From: Actinoplanes sp. DH11
GTDB taxonomy: Bacteria > Actinomycetota > Actinomycetes > Mycobacteriales > Micromonosporaceae
Direction of reading: 5' to 3'
Length of the DNA: 64,000 nucleotides
Assembly (NCBI RefSeq): GCF_020873875.1
Contig: NZ_JAHWGU010000001.1
Coordinates: forward strand, 558,001 to 622,000
The position numbers and the translations under genes were made by a program. Below, in pieces: positions 42,480 to 50,621 of the stretch. Every line of letters starts with the position of its first letter. The first letter of the stretch is position 1. The notes below the pieces were generated by a model. It did not search any database. It was not told where the DNA came from and was given only the letters and a program-made list of their open reading frames with translations.

Positions 42480-43229
42480 GTGCCGACCTCGGTGCTCCTC
42501 GCCGTCCTCGCCGCGGCCGGGCTGCTCGCACTCGCCCCGGCGCTGGTCCGCCGGTACGACGCCACCGAGCGACTCGCCGCGGAGCGGGCGTCGTCGACGG
42601 CGCGGGTGCTTCAGCGCCACCGCCGTCGCCGCACCGTGCCCGGACGACGACCGATCAACCCCGCCCGCAAGGTGACGGTTACGGTACCCGCCCCTTCGGG
42701 TGATCCAGCGGCCGCACCCGAACGCCGGCTGCGCCTGGTCACCGGGAAGCGGCCGGTGCGCGTACCCCGCCGGCGTGGCACCCCCGCCGTCGTACGCCGC
42801 CGCCGCGTCTTCGCCGCCCTCGTCCTGCTCAACCTGATCGAACTGGTCGGCGTGGTCGCGGTCGGCCCCGGCTTCTGGATCAGCTTCGCGGTCACCGGCT
42901 CCCTGCTCGGCCTCTACCTGGTCCACCTGCGCAATCGCGCCATCGCCGACCGCCGCCGCCGGCGCATCCAGGCCCGCGAAGCCGCCTGGCTCGCCGCACG
43001 CCAGGCCGAGGTCCGCCGCGAACAGGCCCGCCGCGCCGCCGCCCGCCGCGAAGCCCAGCGCCGCCTGGCGGCCCAGCGCGAAGCCGTACGCCGCGCCGCC
43101 ATGGGCCTCGACCGGGAACCCTCCGACCTGCCCCTCGCCGCCAACGGCGGCTCCGTCTCCTACCGCCGGCGAGGCGGCGGGCTGCGGGGGCGCGCCTACG
43201 AGGCCGGCGGCCGCAACCACACGGCCTGA
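42480..43229 (+). CDS. glpR: Divisome membrane protein SepX/GlpR
   Basis: 249 aa from GTG at 42480 with GGAGG seven bases upstream. An N-terminal membrane helix (VPTSVLLAVLAAAGLLALAP), a basic linker, then two more helices around 112-150 (VFAALVLLNLIELVGVVAVG), and a long Arg/Ala-rich helical tail. This layout and its place after galU-glp-rimJ match the SepX/GlpR family, which is the membrane receptor for Glp and a partner in actinobacterial cell division. Assigned mainly from context and topology. Confidence 0.8.
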   Translation: MPTSVLLAVLAAAGLLALAPALVRRYDATERLAAERASSTARVLQRHRRRRTVPGRRPINPARKVTVTVPAPSGDPAAAPERRLRLVTGKRPVRVPRRRGTPAVVRRRRVFAALVLLNLIELVGVVAVGPGFWISFAVTGSLLGLYLVHLRNRAIADRRRRRIQAREAAWLAARQAEVRREQARRAAARREAQRRLAAQREAVRRAAMGLDREPSDLPLAANGGSVSYRRRGGGLRGRAYEAGGRNHTA

Positions 43230-43354
43230 CCTCACCACGGGCGTACGCGTCTTGCACTCCTTCGTCTGACGGATGGGAGGGGCGATTCGCGAGGGGTCCG
43301 GGCGACCTGTTAGCCTTGCTTCGGTTCCAAGGTGAGCGATCACCGAGAAACCAA

Positions 43355-43428
43355 GGGGCTGTGGCGCAGACTGGTAGCGCACCTCGTTCGCATCGAGGGG
43401 GTCAGGGGTTCAAATCCCCTCAGCTCCA
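43355..43428 (+). tRNA. tRNA-Ala (anticodon CGC)
   Basis: 74 bases folding into a standard cloverleaf: acceptor GGGGCTG with CAGCTCC (one G-T pair), D-stem GCGC/GCGC, anticodon stem CCTCG/CGAGG around the loop TTCGCAT (anticodon CGC, reading GCG), T-stem AGGGG/CCCCT with loop TTCAAAT, discriminator A. CCA is not encoded. There is no integrated element next to its 3' end. Confidence 0.96.
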
Positions 43429-43436
43429 CGAATGGC

Positions 43437-43474
43437 AGGGCCGTGTGTCCGCGGAAAGCGCGGACTGCGGCCCT
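43437..43474 (+). terminator. Hairpin after tRNA-Ala
   Basis: AGGGCCG at 43437 pairs with CGGCCCT ending at 43474, with an inner GTCCGCG/CGCGGAC stem and a GAAA-type loop. It starts 8 bp after the tRNA, so it is the likely tRNA terminator. It has no T-run. Confidence 0.65.
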
Positions 43475-43567
43475 TCGTCATGTCTGCTCCGGGGCCGAGC
43501 CCCCGGACGCCCCGCGGTGCGGTGGGTGCGCGGGGTGGGGCTCGCTCGCGCTGGTCTGCCGTGCGGG

Positions 43568-44089
43568 TCAGGGGGCGAACTCGTCCAGCCTGTGCAGGTG
43601 GAAAGCGGCTATGCGCTGGACGCGGGCCATCGTGATGCCGGCTCGCTGTTCGACCGCGAGCGGGTGGCTGGTGGGCTCGAGTTCGATGTAGGGCGGCTGC
43701 CCGACCGGGCGGGTGTGCACGTTCGTCCGCAGGTTAAGGGTGGACGGCTCGTAGCCGGCGATGGCGTTGGCGAGCCAGCCGAAGTACGGCGGTTCGTCCT
43801 CGCGGCCGTCCTGTTCCCAGATGTCGACGGCCCGGGTGAAGTTGGGGCGGCTCAGCGAGACCCACGTGCTGTACGTGAAGACGTCGCCGGTGTCCCACAC
43901 CGGCAGTTCGACGAGTCCGCGGACGAAGAAGTGCTCGCCGGCGACGACGCAGAGGTCCGCGTCGAGCAGGCAACCCTCCTGGTCGGCCAGCTCCGGCCGC
44001 CATAGATCCGGTGCCGGGGCGGCGAAGCTGAGCGGCGGGCCCGGGTGCTCGGCTCCGCACGTTCCGCAGACGAACTGCTCGGTGCTCAC
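43568..44089 (-). CDS. DUF2199 protein with N-terminal CxxC
   Basis: 173 aa from GTG at 44089 (VSTEQFVCGTCGAEHPGPP). DUF2199 features are present: the N-terminal CGTC, SFAAPAPDLW, DLCVVAGEHFFVRGLVELPV, FTYSTWVSLSRPNF and the Pro-rich ending with LEPTSHPLAVEQR. Function is unknown. The upstream part of the open frame is unlikely to be translated. Confidence 0.85.
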   Translation of the reverse strand: MSTEQFVCGTCGAEHPGPPLSFAAPAPDLWRPELADQEGCLLDADLCVVAGEHFFVRGLVELPVWDTGDVFTYSTWVSLSRPNFTRAVDIWEQDGREDEPPYFGWLANAIAGYEPSTLNLRTNVHTRPVGQPPYIELEPTSHPLAVEQRAGITMARVQRIAAFHLHRLDEFAP

Positions 44090-44148
44090 GGAGCCGAATC
44101 CTACGACCGGCCGAATGAATCTTCGCGGGCACACGTGCCAGGTCACAC

Positions 44149-44197
44149 CAGAGATAGTGCAAAACATGAAAATGGCTACTTTTGGGTGGTATCTCTG
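44149..44197. promoter_or_regulatory. Inverted repeat upstream of the GAF gene
   Basis: CAGAGATA (44149-44156) and TATCTCTG (44190-44197) are perfectly complementary and 33 bp apart, within an A/T-rich stretch between the divergent DUF2199 and GAF genes. It may be an operator or a leader hairpin. Confidence 0.35.
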
Positions 44198-44223
44198 TAT
44201 CAAGTCTCCGGAGGTGACGCCCC

Positions 44224-45468
44224 ATGAAAGCTCCCCTGCCCGACAACGAGATCGAGCGGTTGGCAGCGCTTTACTCCCTCGACATCCTCGACAGCCCACC
44301 GGAGAAGGATTTCGATGACATCGTGGCCCTGGCCGCGAGTGTCTGCGAGGCCCCGGTGGCCATGGTCAGCCTGGTCGACGCCGACCGGCAGTGGGCCAAG
44401 GCCGCCACCGGTTCCGCGCTGGCCGAGACGGCCCGTGAGCTGTCGTTCTGCGCGCACGCCATCCTCGATCGTGACCTGCTGGTGGTGCCGGACGCGCGGG
44501 CGGACCGCCGGTTCTCCGACAATCCGGCGGTCACCGCGGCCGACGGCGTCCGGTTCTACGCCGGCGCGCCGCTGATGACGACCGACGGCTTCGCGCTCGG
44601 CACCCTCTGCGTGCTTGACACGGTGCCCCGGCGGCTCGACAACGAGCAGCAGCAGGCGCTGCGGGCATTGGCCCGGCAGGTGACGGCCCAGCTGGAACTG
44701 CGGCGGTACGCCTTCGCGCTCGCCAACACCACGGCCCGGCTGCAGGAGCTGGAACGCCGCAAGGACGACCTGGCCGGCCTGGTCGGCGGGGAACTGCGGT
44801 CGTCGCTGCGGCTGATGTCGGCGTACCTGGACCGGCTCGGTGACACCGGTTTCCACGAGGCCGAGATGGCTGACCTGGTGGGCCGGGCGACGGCCGCGCA
44901 CGTCCGGGGTTTCCGGGAGCTGCTCGACCACCTCACCTCGATGGCGGAGGCCGGTCTGGGCGGGGAGAGCCTGCACATGCGGCAGTGCGACCTGACCCGG
45001 GTGACGCAGCGGGCGGTGGAGGCGGTGCGGCCGATCGCGGCCAGCAAGCACATCTGGATCCTGAACCAGGCCGGCGGGCCGTCGCTGCCGATCATCGCGG
45101 ACCCGGTCCGGCTCGAGCAGGTGCTGACGCACCTTCTTTTCGCGGCGGTCAAATACACCCCGGAGGGCGGCCGGGTGCGGGTCGGCACCGAGATGGAGTC
45201 CGGCCCGGCGGTACGCCTCGACGACATGGACCTGCCCGACGGGATGCGGCCGGACCTCTTCCCGCACCTGTACTACGGCGCCATCGCCAACCCGGCCGAC
45301 GTGCCCGGACCGGACCGCGGGCTGGCCGTGGCGAAGCGGATCCTGGACGCCCACCACGCCACCGTGGCCCTGTCCGACCGGCCCGGTGACGGCACGTCCC
45401 TGCACGTGGTCTTCCCGTACGCGGACCTGTCGCCCGCCGAGCTGATCCGAGACCTGGCTGTGGCCTGA
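44224..45468 (+). CDS. GAF-domain histidine-kinase-like protein lacking catalytic residues
   Basis: 414 aa from ATG at 44224 with GGAGG upstream. A GAF domain spans about 20-160 (ERLAALYSLDILDSPPEKDF, LSFCAHAILDRDLLVVPDAR). It is followed by a HisKA-like coiled coil and an HATPase-like region. The H-box that normally reads SHELR is GGELR (Gly189 in place of the phosphorylated His). The N-box reads HLLFAAVKYTPEGG, with its Asn residues replaced, and the DxGxG box is unrecognisable, while GPDRGLAVAKRIL still resembles the G2 box. It is probably a signal-binding pseudokinase. No response regulator is adjacent. Confidence 0.82.
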   Translation: MKAPLPDNEIERLAALYSLDILDSPPEKDFDDIVALAASVCEAPVAMVSLVDADRQWAKAATGSALAETARELSFCAHAILDRDLLVVPDARADRRFSDNPAVTAADGVRFYAGAPLMTTDGFALGTLCVLDTVPRRLDNEQQQALRALARQVTAQLELRRYAFALANTTARLQELERRKDDLAGLVGGELRSSLRLMSAYLDRLGDTGFHEAEMADLVGRATAAHVRGFRELLDHLTSMAEAGLGGESLHMRQCDLTRVTQRAVEAVRPIAASKHIWILNQAGGPSLPIIADPVRLEQVLTHLLFAAVKYTPEGGRVRVGTEMESGPAVRLDDMDLPDGMRPDLFPHLYYGAIANPADVPGPDRGLAVAKRILDAHHATVALSDRPGDGTSLHVVFPYADLSPAELIRDLAVA

Positions 45469-45513
45469 CCGGAGGCCGGCCCGCGCCCACCGGCTGCAGT
45501 TCGGCGGGCGCGG

Positions 45514-45627
45514 ACCGGCGCGTTCACCCGGCGCGACCGGCGCGTTCACCTCGCGCGGACCGGGGCGATCACCTCGCGCGGACCGAGGCGATCACCCCGC
45601 GTGGACCGAGGCGATCACCCCGCGCGG
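45514..45627. repeat. Five 22-23-bp tandem repeats
   Basis: Units like ACCGAGGCGATCACCCCGCG plus CGG, from 45514, with lengths 22, 23, 23, 23 and 23. The array fills the gap between the convergent GAF and glycosyltransferase genes and runs into the last codons of the latter. Confidence 0.85.
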
Positions 45628-48173
45628 ACCGGGCCGGAGCCTCCGGCCGGGGGCGAGCCGGCGGACGGAAGCTCGGAGGCGAAGTCGTCGTAGGGCCCGG
45701 CCTGCGCCGGGACACCCTGGTGCGGGCCTGCTTGGTGCGGACCGGCCTGCGGCGAGCCGGACCGGTGCGAGGCGGCTTGGTGCGAGCCGGTCCGGTGCGA
45801 GGTGACCTGGAACGGCACGGACCGGGGCGGTACGGCCGGCGGCGCCACTGCGCGGCCGGTGGGCGTACGCCTCGTCGGCTTGATGTCCGGTCCGACCGGC
45901 GGCCAGGTGTCGACCGCGGGCGCGACGGTGCCGCCGGGGCCGATCGGGTCCGGTGAGGAGCGTGCGACCAGGCCGGCCCGGTTAAGTTTGTGCCAGCGCA
46001 ACCGGCCGCCGGTCAGCGCGGTGGTCGCCGACTGGAGCAGCACCAGGTACATCAGCTGCCGGTACGCGAACTGCTGCAACGGCAGCCGCAGCAGCGGGCC
46101 GAGCGACTCCTTGTCGAACCGGAACGCGACGGCCGCGGTGAACATCTGCAGCGCCAGCATGCCGAGCCAGGCGACCATGGTCTCGCTGAGCTCCCAGAAG
46201 ACCAGGCCGTAGATCAGCATGATGTCGACGACCGGCGCGAGCATCGGCAACGCCACCCCGAAGAGCGCGAGGAACGGGAGGCCGACCCGGCCGAACCGGC
46301 CGGAGGCGCCGGACTCCAGGATCGACCGGCGATGCTTCCACATCGCCTGCATCGTGCCGTAGCTCCAGCGGTACCGCTGCCGGTACAGCTGCTCCAACGT
46401 GGTCGGCGCCTCGGTCCAGGCCTTGGCGTTCTCCTCGTAGACCACCCGCCAGCCGGCCCGGCACAGTGCCATGGTGACGTCGGTGTCCTCGGCGAGGGTT
46501 TCGTCGCTGACGCCGCCGACTTCGGCGAGGGCCTCCCGGCGGAACGCGCCGATCGCGCCGGGCACGGTCGGCATGCAGTTCATCATCTCGTAGAGCCGAC
46601 GGTCCAGGTTGAACCCGATCACGTACTCGATGTGCTGCCAGAGCGCGACCATGCTGGACCGGTTGCCGACCTTCACGTTGCCGGCGACGGCCCCCACCGA
46701 GGGGTCGGCGAACGGCTGCACGAGCCGGCGGATCGAGTCGTCTTCGAAGATGGTGTCCCCGTCGACCGTGACGATCAGGTCGTGCCGGGCCAGGGCCACA
46801 CCGGTGTTGAGGGCGTTGGGCTTGCCGCCGTTCGGTACGCGCACCACCCGGACATTCGGCAGACCCATCCGGTCCACCAGGTCAGCGGTGCCGTCGGTGG
46901 ACCCGTCGTCGACCACCACCACCTCGATGTGCGGGTAGTCGCCGCAGGCCAGCGAACGGACGGCGGCCTCGATGCCCTCTTTCTCGTTGTAGGCCGGAAC
47001 GATCACCGAGACCGGTTCGGTCACCGGCGGGCCCCAGCGCCAGTCCGGCCTGCGGCGCTGCCGGGCGTGCCGGGTGGCGAGCAGGAGCAACAGGGCGGTA
47101 CGGCCGATGGTCAGCGCCCCGACCACCACGAACAGCGTGGCGACCGCCAGGACCAGGCCGTCGGCGAGCCGTACCGTCCAGATCAGAGCCAGGCCACGCC
47201 ACTCGTCGTGCTTGGGGGCGTCCGGGTTCAACGGCAGCGGCGAGATCGCCTCGGTGCTCTCCGCCCGGTCCTTGCCGGCGTTCGCGGCCTGCTCGGCGAT
47301 GCTCAGGTTGAGGCCTTCGGTGACCGTGGTGAACCGGTACCCCCGCGCCTTCATCTTCGGGATGAACTCGGCCAGGGCCGCCACGGTCTGCGACCGCTCA
47401 CCACCGGCGTCGTGGAACAGGATGACCGCCGAATCGGTCCCGGCCGGCGTCGCGTTCTCAATGATCCGCTCGGCGCCGGGCCGCTTCCAGTCCTCGCTGT
47501 CCTTGTCGTTGACCACGACCAGGTAACCGAGTTTCCCGGCCTCCTTGACCAGCTTCCAGTTCACCTCGTCGATGGCGGCGTTCTTCGACGAGTACGGGAA
47601 CCGGGCCAGGTTCGTCCGCACCCCGGTGGCCCGGGCGATCGCCACCTGATTCTGGGACAGTTCCAGTTCCCGCCGCCACGGTGCCAGCCGCTGCATGTTC
47701 GGGTGGGTGAACGTGTGCAGGCCGAGCTCGTTGCCGCCGTCCACGATCTGCTTGGTCAACTCGGGGTGGCGGGCCACCTGCGACCCGACCAGGAAGAACG
47801 TGCCGTGCGCGTCGTTGTCGCGCAGCACCTTGAGGATCTTCGGCGTCCACGTCGGGTCGGGTCCGTCGTCGAAGGTGAGCGCGATGGTCCGGTCCGGCAG
47901 CCGGCTGGTGCTCTCCTGCCCGCCGGTGGTGTTGATGATCGGGCCACCGGCGCGGATCGCGGCCGGCACCCCGGCCTGGTCACCGACCTCGGTCTGCACG
48001 TGGTCGTTCTTGAACTCGGCGTTGATGTAGGCCTGCACGACGAGTACGGCCACGAAGAAGCCGATCAGCAGGGTGCCGAGCATGACGCGGGGGCGCGGCA
48101 GCAGGCGCCGGCGGCTCCGGCCCCGGGCTCGGGACCGCCGGGTGGGGGTGGTGGTCGAGGGGGTGGTTGTCAC
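45615..48173 (-). CDS. Polysaccharide deacetylase / family 2 glycosyltransferase fusion
   Basis: 852 aa. Basic N-terminus, membrane helix (about 31-50), an extracytoplasmic NodB-type deacetylase domain (95-290; TFDDGPDPTWTPKIL with Asp102/Asp103, and His153-x3-His157 in LHTFTHPNM), membrane helices, a cytosolic processive GT2 domain (VIVPAYNEKEG, VDDGSTDGTADL, VDGD, EDTDVTM, RQRYRW), further helices and a Pro/Ser/His-rich tail. This resembles hyaluronan/PNAG/cellulose-type synthases joined to a deacetylase. It should polymerise and deacetylate an aminosugar polymer at the cell surface. It overlaps the upstream gene by 4 bp. Confidence 0.9.
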   Translation of the reverse strand: MTTTPSTTTPTRRSRARGRSRRRLLPRPRVMLGTLLIGFFVAVLVVQAYINAEFKNDHVQTEVGDQAGVPAAIRAGGPIINTTGGQESTSRLPDRTIALTFDDGPDPTWTPKILKVLRDNDAHGTFFLVGSQVARHPELTKQIVDGGNELGLHTFTHPNMQRLAPWRRELELSQNQVAIARATGVRTNLARFPYSSKNAAIDEVNWKLVKEAGKLGYLVVVNDKDSEDWKRPGAERIIENATPAGTDSAVILFHDAGGERSQTVAALAEFIPKMKARGYRFTTVTEGLNLSIAEQAANAGKDRAESTEAISPLPLNPDAPKHDEWRGLALIWTVRLADGLVLAVATLFVVVGALTIGRTALLLLLATRHARQRRRPDWRWGPPVTEPVSVIVPAYNEKEGIEAAVRSLACGDYPHIEVVVVDDGSTDGTADLVDRMGLPNVRVVRVPNGGKPNALNTGVALARHDLIVTVDGDTIFEDDSIRRLVQPFADPSVGAVAGNVKVGNRSSMVALWQHIEYVIGFNLDRRLYEMMNCMPTVPGAIGAFRREALAEVGGVSDETLAEDTDVTMALCRAGWRVVYEENAKAWTEAPTTLEQLYRQRYRWSYGTMQAMWKHRRSILESGASGRFGRVGLPFLALFGVALPMLAPVVDIMLIYGLVFWELSETMVAWLGMLALQMFTAAVAFRFDKESLGPLLRLPLQQFAYRQLMYLVLLQSATTALTGGRLRWHKLNRAGLVARSSPDPIGPGGTVAPAVDTWPPVGPDIKPTRRTPTGRAVAPPAVPPRSVPFQVTSHRTGSHQAASHRSGSPQAGPHQAGPHQGVPAQAGPYDDFASELPSAGSPPAGGSGPVRAG

Positions 48174-49126
48174 GGTGTGGTCCCGGTCCTTGGTGAGGGA
48201 ACGTCGACGGGGTCGTCGTCGGCCGGCGGAACCGCCGGCGGCGGGGAGGCGGGCGCGGGGGGCTTGGCTGCGGTGGGCTTGGGCTTGTTGGCTTGACTGG
48301 CCGGCTTGGGTTCGTTGGCCGGCTTGGGTTCGTTGGCCGGGCCGGCGGGTTTCGGGTTGCCGGCCGGGCCGGCGGGTTTCGGGTCGTTGGCCGGGGCGGC
48401 GGGTTTCGGGTTGCCGGCCGGGTCGCCGGAGACGACCTCGCCGCCGGCCGTGCCGCCGGTGCCGGGCGGGACCGGTGCGACCGGACCCGGCTGGTTCGGC
48501 GCGGGCTGACCTGGCCCCGGCTGGTTCGGCTGACCCGGCTGGTTCGGCTGTCCCGGCTGGCCGGGCTGCTCCGGTGCGGGCGACGACGTGCCCGGGGCCG
48601 GCACCGACTTGCTGGGCTTCGGCTTAGGCTTCGTGGTCGACTCCGTCGTGCGCGAGGTGGTCGGCGCCGGGGTCCGGCCGGCCGGCGTCCTGCTGGCGGC
48701 CGGCTTCGACGACGGCTTGGCGGACGGCTGAGACGACCTCGGTGCGACGCTGCGCCGCGGCGGGTAGTCGACACGCCGCTGGAACGACTCCACGACGTAG
48801 CGCTGCGCGGTGGTGGTGCTCGGCTGCGGTGTGGGGCTGGGCCGCGGCTTGGGCGTGGTGGCGGGTTCGTCGTCCCGTTCGTCGTCCAGTCCGGGCAGCG
48901 GTAACACCGCACTGGAACTGACCGGCCCACCGGCCAGGCTGACACTGAGCAGCCCCCCGTAGGCGACGACGAGTACGCCGAAGGCCAACGCGAGGCGCCG
49001 AAGCAGCCGGCTGCGCCGCCCGGTGGTGTCCACGAACACCGGGGCGGGCGCGGACACGGCGATCACTTCCGTGTCAGGTGCGTTCTGGTCGGCGGATTGC
49101 GAAGTTCTTGGCTCCTGCGAAGTCAC
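48170..49126 (-). CDS. Proline-rich membrane-anchored protein, partner of the GT2 fusion
   Basis: 318 aa from a likely GTG at 49126; a further 15 codons of open frame lie upstream. About 35 cytosolic residues, one membrane helix (LRRLALAFGVLVVAYGGLLS), then a 250-residue extracytoplasmic tail of Pro/Lys/Ala/Ser repeats (PGQPNQPG, GNPKPAGPAN, NEPKPAN). There is no enzymatic domain. It overlaps the glycosyltransferase gene by ATGA, so it is made together with it; a wall-spanning or polymer-guiding role is inference. Confidence 0.75.
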   Translation of the reverse strand: MTSQEPRTSQSADQNAPDTEVIAVSAPAPVFVDTTGRRSRLLRRLALAFGVLVVAYGGLLSVSLAGGPVSSSAVLPLPGLDDERDDEPATTPKPRPSPTPQPSTTTAQRYVVESFQRRVDYPPRRSVAPRSSQPSAKPSSKPAASRTPAGRTPAPTTSRTTESTTKPKPKPSKSVPAPGTSSPAPEQPGQPGQPNQPGQPNQPGPGQPAPNQPGPVAPVPPGTGGTAGGEVVSGDPAGNPKPAAPANDPKPAGPAGNPKPAGPANEPKPANEPKPASQANKPKPTAAKPPAPASPPPAVPPADDDPVDVPSPRTGTTP

Positions 49127-50036
49127 GCGGCGAAGCTTAAGAACATTTATCGCGATCTTGGCACAGATCACTCACAAGGGGGACGGCCGACGGATCCCCT
49201 GAAAAGGGACGAAATGATGATGCCGTGGAATTGACCGATGAAGGCCGGTGTGTGCGCTTCGGAATGACGTTCCGCTGAGCAGCAGTGCGGTAGCCGGCGA
49301 GAAGACGTTACGCCGATTCCGGTCTCAATTTGCTGTCGCATTCCCGACCGTACAATTGAGCATTTCTCGCAATTCGATTAAACCCATAAGTTCTATTCAA
49401 GGCTAATGTCCGGTTCGCTCGGAAGGTGGGTGCGACACGGCAATCTTGTGGGTACACCCGTTGTGCAGGTCATCCGACCTTCGTTAAGCTCCCTCTTGCA
49501 CGCCCCTATCGCCCGCTTCCCCCGTGGCAGGCGATCGGGGCGTGCCCTATTTCCCGCGCGCCGCCGACACACAGAACCAGGCCGCCGCGAGGCACCGAAC
49601 CGAGCCGCCGCGGGCGCACCAGACGTGGCCGCCACAGCCACACCAGACTTGGTCGCCAGGGGCGCACCAGACGTGGTCGCCGCGGGCGCTACGGAGCCAG
49701 TCGCCGCGGAGCACCGGACTTGGTCGCCGCGTTCGACGAACGCAGCGACCATGGGTGCACCAGAATCAGTTTCCGCGGGCGTTGAAGCCGGCTGCCCGCA
49801 AGCCAAGACCCACGGCTGCGGAAGGTGAGAGTCGGCGGATGCGAAGAGTCGGCTGGCACCCGGCAGCAGCGACCCGGCCCGGCCAGGGTTGGTGTCCGTG
49901 AACGATCACCGGATGCGCCATCGGTGTCGTCCCGGGAACGCGCCGCCGGGCAGCGCCCCAACCCACGCATGCTGACCTCAGGGACGCGGGCCGTCGAGTG
50001 GTCGTCTGCGATGTCGTCGTCAGTCGTGTGCGGCCC

Positions 50037-50349
50037 GGCTGTCGCTCAGGGCTGTTGCGGAGCGATTATCGCGACCGTGGGTGACAGCCGCGCGCGTCTG
50101 GCTGTCGCTCAGGGCTGTTGGGCAGCGATTATCACGACCGTGGTGACAGCCGCGCGTCTGGCTGTCGCTCAGGGCTGCTGCGGAGCGATTATCACGACCA
50201 TGGGTGACAGCTGAGTGGGTCTGGCTGTCACGCACGGCTGTTGGGGAGCGGTTTCCGTTGACCGTGGGTGACAGCCGCGTGCATCTGGCTGTCGCTCACG
50301 GCTGTTGGGGAGCGGTTTCGGCGACCGTGGATGACAGCTGAGCACGTCC
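50037..50349. repeat. Five tandem units of 60-64 bp with inverted ends
   Basis: Units at 50037-50099, 50100-50159, 50160-50222, 50223-50286 and 50287-50349. Each begins GGCTGTC(G/A)C and contains GAGCG near the middle, then GACC(G/A)TGG followed by TGACAGC. CTGTC at the start and GACAG near the end are complementary, so each unit can form a hairpin. Units differ at about 5-15 positions. Confidence 0.9.
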
Positions 50350-50468
50350 GGCTTGTGCTTGTGGTCGCTGAGATCGCTCTCCGACGATCGAGAGCACAAC
50401 CCGCCGCCCCGATCCGGCCACCCGGGAGGCGACAGGGCGGCGAGAGCCGAACGGCCGGACCCCGCCCA

Positions 50469-50579
50469 GAGCTGAGCCCGCCGGGAGCTGAGCCCACCGG
50501 GAGCTGAGCCCACCGGGAGCTGAGCCCACCGGGAGCTGAGCCCACCGGGAGCTGGGGCCGCCGGGAGCTCAGCCGCCGG
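50469..50579. repeat. 16-bp tandem array
   Basis: Seven units, five of them GAGCTGAGCCCACCGG or one base off, the last two degenerate (GAGCTGGGGCCGCCGG, then GAGCTCAGCCGCCGG). The length is not a multiple of three. Non-coding. Confidence 0.9.
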
Positions 50580-50621
50580 AACCGCGGCGGCCGGATTTGT
50601 CGGGCCTGTGTGGGCGGTGTG

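Larger units (their letters stand above)
49127..50621. other. 1.5-kb gene-free region with several repeat arrays
   Basis: The first 300 bp (49130-49410) are unusually A/T-rich for this genome and probably hold the promoter of the proline-rich/GT2 operon. Then come degenerate repeats with GGGCGCACCAGACGTGGTCG (49608-49728), the five-unit 60-64-bp array (50037-50349) and a 16-bp array (50469-50579). Open frames exist on both strands but have no start sites or protein-like composition. Confidence 0.7.

Noticed and set aside
43355..43428. tRNA-Ala as attachment site of an integrated element
   Set aside because: No integrase and no repeated 3' tRNA end were found on either side; flanking genes are ordinary.
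45990..48296. 768-codon plus-strand open frame
   Set aside because: Antisense to the deacetylase-GT2 gene, whose catalytic motifs are complete.
49393..49806. Possible gene of 137 codons on the minus strand (and overlapping plus-strand frames)
   Set aside because: It lies over degenerate repeats, has no ribosome binding site, and reads as Ala/Pro/Arg/Thr low complexity.
50037..50349. Possible CRISPR array or plasmid iterons
   Set aside because: There are no variable spacers between repeats, no rep gene, and the units vary along their full length.
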